64,000 nucleotides of DNA from Patiria pectinifera (Eukaryota; Echinodermata; Asteroidea; Valvatida; Asterinidae), in NCBI GenBank assembly GCA_029964075.1, contig CM057148.1, positions 31,055,916-31,119,915 on the forward strand. The letters are read 5' to 3'. The notes beneath the pieces are model-generated. The model was not told the origin of the DNA. It did no database searches and worked only from the letters and a program-made list of their open reading frames with translations. The position numbers were made by a program, and so were the translations under genes. Shown piece by piece: positions 56,730 through 64,000 of the stretch. How positions within the stretch are numbered: position 1 is the first letter of the stretch; each line of letters begins with the position of its first letter.

Positions 56730-59390
56730 CAATTATATTACCACAAATAAAATATAGTTCGTTCATTCACTTACCCAACGCAGGGTAAGGAAACAACTTC
56801 TCGGCTTCTGCCTCGAGTCTTATAGCATGTTTATAACATGTACAGTGCAGCGGTCACTGTCTATATAAGCCCTGTATTGAAATAATAACATTTACACATA
56901 TATATGATAGGAGGGGATATAATATTTAAACCCTGTAAATGCTTTGCACATGTATATTAATTATCTCCCTTTTGACGATGTCAACTGTAAGTGTTATACA
57001 TGTATTGCCCTTGCACTGTACGACAGACAGCAAAGGCCCGGTCGTTATGCAAACAAGGTCACAGGTCACCTTCGAGACGCACACAATACATATCTCACGT
57101 ACTGTACGTGCGTAGCAGCACACATTAGGCCCCACAGCCAAACTACATATACCATGGAGAAATGTGTTTTATTTCTCAATGCCTTGCTTTATGCATATAC
57201 ACAGTGACTTCTAGGTATCCTACATTCATTAATGATCGCCCTTTCTAACTGTTAACCAACCCCAAAGATGGGGGAAAAAACAAAATATTTACACAGGAGA
57301 TCTTGCTCCCAACTCGTCATGATTTCATGCATTGTGCTGTGCATGCATAGCAATGAACAGTGGTCGTAAGGAAGGGCGCCCTCTGGGACGCAGCGGGTAT
57401 AACATTAATAAACGATTCCCCACAACTACAATATGGATAAAGTGGCGGGAACCCCCCGGGCCAACCCAAGTCTGTTAGGATAAGTCTGACTCCTATTGGG
57501 GTGAAGACAATCTTCCCAAACGAAGGATCTTCCCTAGACGAGAGATCACTCAGAGCGACCTTCAAGGCTAAGGGTGCAAGTCCGTTTTAGTGGAAATCTA
57601 CCGCCCGATTACGAATGAGTGTTAATTATTTATCTATGTTAATTAATTGCACAATAAACCTGTAAACATAAACGCCGGAAGCAGAATTGTCTTTAATCTC
57701 AAACAACAATGATCATAATTTATTCAACAATAATCAGGTACATCAATTAGCATGTGATACGGTCAGTGGTTTTTAACAGGGTCTTTAGTTACTGGAGATA
57801 GCCCGCGGCTCGCCTATGTAACAACGCACACAGCAGTAAGCACTAGACAACAATGGCAGCAATGAGCAACTACCGCGCCAGTAATAAATCGCTAGGTTAG
57901 CAATAACACAGCGTCACAAGCACACAACAGCCGCTTAGCAATGTATACAGTCCGTTAGCAGGGTACCCGCTATGCGCCGTGTGTGTAAGCCAGAATTCAG
58001 CTACACATACCAGCGCAACCCCAGTACAGCTAAACAGACTTTGTACACAAATCGCCTAAGCAATCACCTAGCCCACTATCTCCAGACACCCGGCACTCAG
58101 CACCTAAAACAGCTCAGCCCCGAACCTAGACACACAACCAGCTAGTGTCTCACCTATTAATTTAAGCCTTCTCAAAACCCAGAACCCAAAAATTAAAACC
58201 AGAACTAAAACACAACGCGCTCTCCAGGCACGCATTTATATACATGTACCAGACGCTACGTCATGTCTGCAAACCAAGTGAATGCACTAACCCTATGGTG
58301 CGCTAAACCTATGGGGAATATTAACCAATCATGTACGCGCAGCAGCTCGTAAGCTCCGCCCGGTCACTGCACACAAGTGATTAAGTGTTAGCGCTATGGT
58401 ATGACGTCACAACTAAACACTTTCCGCCACAATAATAAAGAATCAGACTCTATCTTATTATCAGTCATTTATGTTCAAAATTATTTGGACCAGTGACTTT
58501 CCAAAGAAGCAAAGTTTCTTCGCAAAATTTATTATTTCGAATTCCCGTGATACCCATGTGATAATTTTTAGTCGAACTTGCCCGGATAACGTTCAAACGA
58601 AATAATCGCACGGGTATCAAAGCAATGTTGTTGAGGAACTACAAGGTGTCCCAAAAAAATGCTCCACTCTCTTTTTTCCAAAATTCAAGAAAACCAGAAT
58701 GCATAAATGTTCGTATCATGCATGATGAAAATGCTATTTGTCTTGGTTGTTACCTACCAAAAAATCAGATCATACTATCAATCCACTGGGGACACAAATG
58801 CTTAAATATGAACTCGCCTCCATTTGCCAACTGTGCTGGGGACTCAAATCACCAATTTTAAAATGTCGATTTTTGTCAAGTGTGCTTTTTAAAAATTTTA
58901 CTTGGTATCTATTATGAAAGACCAGTCATCAGTTGTTGTCAAGCAAACAATAGAAAACCAACCAACCATGGCATTGTCCATTTATTGGACTTTGACTAAA
59001 AATACCTATTTGTAAATCAAATACACGTAACAATTGTTTACCTATGTGTGGGCAGAGAGGATTTGTTTGACTGGGTTTTTTTTCAGACCAGAACATTTTG
59101 TCACCTGATTTGAGGGAACCCCACACTGAATTGTAGCACCCAGCCACCGGTGAACAATTATTACCTGTCGTTGATGTACAAATAGATATTTTTAGTCAAA
59201 GTATTTTTAGTTTTCAGATAAAAAGAATGTTACATATTGTTTGCTTTAATCAATATAAATTATAAAAAAATGATCAAGTACATATTAATGATAACTATTA
59301 ACTATGAAACAAAGCTGACTCTTTTGAAAGAGTCACTAAGACAACAAGTAACCGGAAACAACAACAGGACAACTAGTTGTGTTTTCAACA
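56730..59390. other. Unassigned stretch
   Basis: No supportable gene. 57780-58250 is A/C-rich and CpG-rich compared with the surroundings (ACACACAGCAGTAAGCACTA). CAAGGTGTCCCAAAAAAATG near 58643 resembles a mariner terminal sequence, without partner. Confidence 0.35.
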
Positions 59391-59397
59391 AATGACC

Positions 59398-59406
59398 CAA
59401 CAACAG
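59398..59406 (+). repeat. Target-site duplication CAACAACAG, left
   Basis: Nine bases repeated at 60143-60151 on the other side of the foldback element. Confidence 0.85.
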
Positions 59407-60142
59407 TAGCCTTGGTCAAGGCGCGAAGTGTCATTTATCCCGGCCGTGGCGCGTAAACGATATCCTCGCTAGCCATAGGGCCATGCATTATGCAGTGCAT
59501 TAAAATTACAGTACGAACAGCGACCCCATGCGGCCACCATTTCTATGCATATTAGTTGAACCCAATACCGCACCTTGGTTCAATCGTCGGCAAAAGCTTA
59601 TGTTTTTCTTTATTTTGCTCTGGATTTCTAGCGCACGACCTCGTATGCGAATTCAGATAAGTCTATAGCGGGGCTAATATGTTGAGTGTCCAATCACACC
59701 TTGGTAAATCCGGACGTCATCAAATTGTTTGCAGCTAGCTATTCGCCTTTTGCGGACGTGACAGGAAGCACAGTTTTTGTGCATTGGTGCAGTGTGCAGA
59801 GACACATAACCTGTACATGTCTGTGTACATGTATGGATTATGTACAGTGCCAGTTTTACTAAGCAAGTTTCCCCGCAACAATCGACCAATAAAAAAACAC
59901 CATCTAGGTCAGCTAAGGCTATTAACATAATAAGCACCACCCCCAAAACCTCACATGGACGATTGAACCAAGGCGCTAGATTGGGTCCAACTGATTTGCA
60001 TAAAAATAGTGGCAGCGTGATGTCGCTGTTCGCGCTGTATTTTTAATGCGCTGTACTGCATGCATAGCGCATAGACATTATGACTGAATGCATTACTGTG
60101 CTACGGCCGGATAAAAACCAACTACCGCCTTGACCAAGGCTA
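59407..60142. mobile_element. Foldback DNA element with 9-bp target duplication (Mutator-like)
   Basis: 736 bp. Ends TAGCCTTGGTCAAGGCG and inverse. Long arms of about 190 bp (59407-59595 against about 59953-60142), with CCTTGGTTCAATCGTC against GACGATTGAACCAAGG at the inner edge. A perfect 9-bp duplication CAACAACAG flanks it, the size usual for Mutator-like elements. No transposase. Confidence 0.88.
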
Positions 60143-60235
60143 CAACAACAGCGACTGAAAAATCGGAAAGCATGACCATGCAGTTTTACTACAACACAAG
60201 GTGAAGCAGTCAATATTATACAAAATGTTTTTTTG

Positions 60236-60735
60236 GAAAGTAGTGAAAACGACCCCGAGGTGTTGGATAATTTGGACTCCCGAGGCGAAGTCCCAATCAC
60301 CCAATACCGAGGGATCATTTGTTTTCACTATTTCCCCGCGAACATATGTTGTATTTGTTTTACTATACCTCATAAATAGTCGTCAGGCAGCTGTGAAATT
60401 TCAGGCAGCCGCGGTATTCTATCGTGTTTTTGATCGTGCAGGTGAAACTTTATTTCAATTTTAATTACTTTGACACTCACTCAAAACACAAGATTTATTA
60501 TTAATTATTATGATTTATAATTTTACTCAGTTCCTCCTCGGTTAAAATCTCAAAGCGAGCACCACCGTTCGCCATTTTGATGCATGAGGTAATAGACTGG
60601 CACAACTATCCTCACTGGTGATCTCCACGGTACGCGCGTAAAACAAGGCGGGGAAATAGTAAAACTTTCATGTGAGATGCTGGAATGGACCAATGAAATG
60701 CCGCGGTTACCTGATGAATATTTATGGAGAATAGT
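60236..60735 (+). repeat. Dispersed repeat family R1, copy 2, joined to a GAGGCGAAG hairpin
   Basis: A diverged hairpin (60240-60345) is followed by TTTTACTATACCTCATA and then, from about 60375, by the blocks shared with 13955-14490. The same TATACCTCATA junction is seen at 52685, showing these modules travel together. Confidence 0.65.
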
Positions 60736-60953
60736 ATTTGTTTTATAGCACCTCTCCCGCAAATTCTAATTGATTTTAAGCGATAATAGATTATTTTAAT
60801 ATAAATGCAATTAAAATATTCTTCAATATGATAACGAAATAAGTAAAACATTTGCTTGCACTTTTCCAAACTACCCCTTCAAGACATAATAAAACCCAGC
60901 TCTGTACCACTAGCGCTTTGGAACGGTTACACACTTTGTCCTGAAACATCTAT

Positions 60954-61082
60954 GTTCCGACACCCCTATCTTCCGACTGTACATATTCCTATCTCTTGCC
61001 CTTACCCTTACCCTTACCCTAACCCTAACCGTGAGTAACACAATCTTATATGAGGGTCGTCGGAACATAGGGGTGTCGGAAC
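60954..61082. repeat. Inverted repeat enclosing telomere-like repeats
   Basis: GTTCCGACACCCCTAT (60954-60969) pairs perfectly with ATAGGGGTGTCGGAAC (61067-61082). Between them CCCTTACCCTTACCC then CCCTAACCCTAACC (60999-61030) form a short (TTAGGG/TAAGGG)n tract. Confidence 0.88.
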
Positions 61083-62500
61083 AATCACCGTTTAATACAC
61101 GCAACGCGTACATCCGTATAAAAATGTGCATTAATTTTGCACGCAATCCGGTTCGATAAGGAAGTCGTCATTTGACGTCTGCGCAGCACTAATTGATAAC
61201 GCCCATTGGATAGACACTCAAGTTGCGTTAACTTCCGGTTCCAATGGATCCATTGCTACTTAATGTACAATGGGCGTGATATAAATTGAGATGACGTCAC
61301 ACCAATGGACAACATACAGGGTTTTTTTTCGTTGCTTCGGGTACAGTACTTTTTCCCTATGGGTGTAGTACACAGACCGGGAGCTAGGTCGAGTTTAATT
61401 AACAATCTGAGCACAAAAGGTTTGATGGCATTAGATCATTGTCCGTCAGGGGGTAGTTCAGAAATGGCCACTCTTAAGTTGCCCTAGCTCGGATGGGGGT
61501 CAGATAACCAAGGTCAAATGTCAACATTTCCAGTAAATTAAAATGTCGCACACAAGTGCTGTTCATGGATTTGAGTGTTGATATTGACCTCGACAATTTG
61601 AATTTGAAAAAAATACAAGGTGCCAAAAATACCCCCAAAAATGCTACTTAAGAATGGAAAATAGTTGATTACAGTTACTTAAGAATGATTTAAAGACTGT
61701 ATTTATATATCTCATATGATGTATACAAATGTACACGTATGTGTCCTGGTCAGTACTGGAGCTGCTTAGGCCCCTTATTTTTGCAGAAACCGTGCCCAAA
61801 TTTGTGAAAAGAGCATGGCATTTGGCGTGCAGAAGCAAAACGGGGTTGAGAATCATTTTGAGAGATGGACCCTCCTTGAATCTTGCCGATTTGGGGGCGG
61901 AGCTTGATTTTTAAAAAGCGGGGCAAAAAGAATGAACACTCAGAAGAACTGTATTAAACATTCATTTACCTTCTTTTTCCATGCCTTGAAATAAACTTGG
62001 ACATGACATAAAACATGTTGGTGGTAAAATCACAAATTCTTCATTCGTTTACTGTTTTGTTTACAATTCAATGTAAAGACCATTATTAAAAGTACAACAT
62101 TTTGCCCCTTTTATGGTGGTGCTACATTTCAAACATAATGACTCAAAGTAGTTTGATCTTTTAATAGACTTCAATTAAATATTACTGATTTAGGGCTTCT
62201 ATTATCCTGTAACAATACATATATATGTACATTAAATCAGCTGTCAAGAGTCAAGATAAATGCATCTATAGTCAGTTTCCCGTTGTGGTTAATTTGATAC
62301 ATTGTAACAAAAGCTGTATCCTATTCCAGTATGACATTTTCTGGGTTAGCATCATCGCTCTCGGCTAATCTAGAAACAGAATCTGTGGGTGAGGTGTTAT
62401 GAAAAAAAAATTAATGCATAATAAAAATTATCAGTCAGTGGAATATTAACACACCCCTGTCGACCTTTAAGGTGAATACGACGACTTACAATGTCCTGGC
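61083..62500. other. Unassigned stretch
   Basis: No supportable gene. An inverted relative of the 8.14-kb MITE end lies at about 62350-62405 (CAGAATCTGTGGGTGAGGTG). Confidence 0.4.
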
Positions 62501-62529
62501 TTCCGCTGAAGAAGTTTGCTTGTCTCGTC

Positions 62530-62707
62530 ATCTTTCAGAGCAAAAAAGATTCAAAACATAACATTTAGAAATCTAGAAGTGGTCTATCCAGGCGATCTAA
62601 CCTTACCGAAGCACGCTTTTAAACGTGTAAACCAAACTGATGTTAAATTGTCATACGCCAAGGTACCCGTTTATACTTCAGTGAGATGTAGTCCACAATA
62701 CTTTTGA
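62530..62707 (+). pseudogene. Unassigned coding-like fragment ending at a MITE
   Basis: After an acceptor-like CATCTTTCAG (about 62539) the frame reads QNITFRNLEVVYPGDLTLP, then AFKRVNQTDVKLSYAKVPVY, and stops at a TGA formed at the border of MITE copy 3. The composition is protein-like, but I do not recognise it; the MITE may have cut an older coding sequence. Confidence 0.3.
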
Positions 62708-63025
62708 AAGGGCGGATCCGGGGGGGGCAAAGGGGGCCATGCCCCCCCCCAAAAAAAAAAAACCGAAACCATTTTTTTTTATGTGACACCGCAATAAAGG
62801 CAGGCAATGAGTACACCACCATCTTTTCCTAAAAAAAAACATTGGTTAAAGTGGTCAGAAATTGCCTCAGATCGCACCACAGTGCATCTAGAATCCAAAA
62901 AAATTTCGGAACCTTTAAGCGGGTCCCGAACCCCACGCCGTAATTTTTTTTACCCACTTTTTGGGGGAACCAAAAATTTGTTTTGGCCCCCCCCCAAAAA
63001 AAATTGTGTTCTGGATCCGCCCTTG
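62707..63025 (-). mobile_element. hAT-type MITE, copy 3, inverted
   Basis: 319 bp from AAAGGGCGGATCC to CTGGATCCGCCCTTG, inverse of copies 1 and 2. Flanks are TACTTTTG and TAATTTTG (62699-62706, 63026-63033), an 8-bp duplication with one mismatch. Confidence 0.85.
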
Positions 63026-63411
63026 TAATTTTGATGTATGTCCAATAAGTGACATTTTTTGTATGATGTTCAAAAAAAGGTTTCACCCATCTACGCCCCA
63101 TGGTTAGCGAACCAATGATTAAAGATCAAATACTTGCATTTTGTTGGTCGAAAAACCTAGTGAATAGTATTTGCAATGTGCACATTGACGTTAGAAGAGA
63201 CCATCACGGTTTTCTTCCCCACAAAGGACCTCGGAGAACATGAAAACTAGTTAGTTTCCCCTCCCGACACAAAAATATATTGGCTTGAAAAAAAGAGGGA
63301 GAAGTTAAAGAATGAGTTCACCCATAGGACATGTGTTCATAAACATGTGAGAAAAGTCACGAGGATGAGGAAAAAGAGGGTTAATGAATCATTCCCAAGA
63401 AATTGACGTAC

Positions 63412-63556
63412 CCACTTCAGTCCGAAATTGTTTGTATGCATGTATATCGCCCAGAAAAACACATACAGCGCTCCGCACTGCAAGACAAGCGATGCTGACA
63501 GCAATGATGGACGCAGGGATGACATCATCGGGAAAAGCTTGCCAGGTCTGTCCAGT
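63412..63556 (-). CDS. Multi-pass membrane protein, internal exon
   Basis: Minus strand. Acceptor TTGTTTTCAACAG, frame continuing in phase 0 from the exon at 63773-63859. It encodes a polar loop (TGQTWQAFPDD) and an apolar helix (VIPASIIAVSIACLAV), then DIHAYKQFRTEV. The donor is GG|GTACGT (exon end 63412, phase 1) or, four bases earlier, GAA|GTGGGT (phase 0). The loop-helix-charged-end pattern resembles the last helix of small four-helix proteins such as LAPTM4, which is only a suggestion. Confidence 0.6.
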
Positions 63557-63772
63557 CTGTTGAAAACAAATTCATTATTATTAGGTTGGTTTGTGTTGTG
63601 TTTTTGTTTTGAAAGGTTAAACAATTTAGATTTAAACTGTGGAGAACAAAGCGGGTTTATCCAAACTTTACTTAAAAATTAGTTTTTCTCCTATTTTTGC
63701 GTTAAAAGACACACATAGAAATTGTTTTGGCAGGGTGATCAATTTGTGACGAATTGCATATTTCATACTAAC

Positions 63773-63859
63773 ATTTATCAAGTTGTATATGATGTAGGCC
63801 ACCTCAATCAAACTTGCGAACGGGATGATAAACACCAGCGGTTTCCATTTCTTGTATAA
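63773..63859 (-). CDS. Multi-pass membrane protein, upstream exon
   Basis: Minus strand, 87 nt, 29 codons, symmetric phase 0. Acceptor ATTTTTCAG, donor AAT|GTTAGT. The sequence LYKKWKPLVFIIPFASLIEV followed by AYIIYNLIN has basic residues then an apolar helix, positive-inside. Joined to the next exon by a 216-bp intron. The gene continues upstream beyond the window edge. Confidence 0.6.
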
Positions 63860-64000
63860 CTGAAAAATATAAAAGCACCATTCCCATCAATCCTGAGACC
63901 CTGCTGATACATTTTTTTTTATTCAAGTAATGTCCCTTTCTCTTTCCTTTTTTTTCGGGGGGGGGGGGGGGTTTTTCCCCAAATTACTTGCGGCACAGCC
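63860..64000. other. Intron at the window edge
   Basis: T/C-rich and G-run sequence, probably intron of the minus-strand membrane-protein gene. Confidence 0.4.

Overview
This is animal DNA, not bacterial or phage. The signs are long introns with GT/AG borders, exon phases that fit together, many superposed families of eukaryotic DNA transposons, retroelement debris and TA-rich satellites. Repeated ACATGTA words and the mix of mobile elements suggest a marine invertebrate (cnidarian, hemichordate, echinoderm or amphioxus-like). I cannot fix the species.

The backbone of the window is one host gene on the + strand: a small immunoglobulin-superfamily receptor of about 275 residues in four coding exons (5295-5349, 18174-18488, 44816-45166, 45522-45628). 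They encode a signal peptide, a V-like Ig domain, a second Ig domain, and a transmembrane segment with a very short tail. All three introns are phase 1. Intron 1 (12.8 kb) and intron 2 (26.3 kb) are filled with mobile DNA.

Intron 2 holds a 17,069-bp Maverick/Polinton-type virus-like element (27708-44776), defined by about 123-bp terminal inverted repeats and a CATCT target duplication. Its right end lies 39 bases before exon 3. Inside, in order, are remnants of a protein-primed family B DNA polymerase, a major capsid protein, an A32/FtsK-like packaging ATPase, several unassigned virion or membrane-protein genes, and a zinc-ribbon transcription-factor fragment. Nearly all carry frameshifts, stops or deletions, so the element is dead. 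A PIF/Harbinger-like MITE splits the capsid gene, a LINE 3' fragment interrupts another region, and the right half is swollen by a hAT-type MITE, a tandem hairpin array and a large foldback with three tandem copies of about 870 bp.

Outside the Polinton: 1-1766 has a decayed Ty3/Gypsy integrase followed by an intact SGNH-hydrolase ORF. At 3475-4894 is a foldback transposon. At 8.5-13.9 kb are CACTGTG-rich repeats including a 33-bp satellite. At 15.9-16.9 kb is a dead Tc1/mariner transposase. At 18.5-27.3 kb is a repeat field with more than 30 TGACGTCA palindromes. At 48.3-53.8 kb is a roughly 4-kb inverted repeat with a nested insertion. At 59407-60142 is a foldback with 9-bp target duplications. 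Three copies of a hAT-type MITE lie at 38.7, 55.8 and 62.7 kb. On the minus strand, 63412-63859 carries two exons of a multi-pass membrane protein, and 56466-56723 a possible terminal exon with a transmembrane segment and tail.
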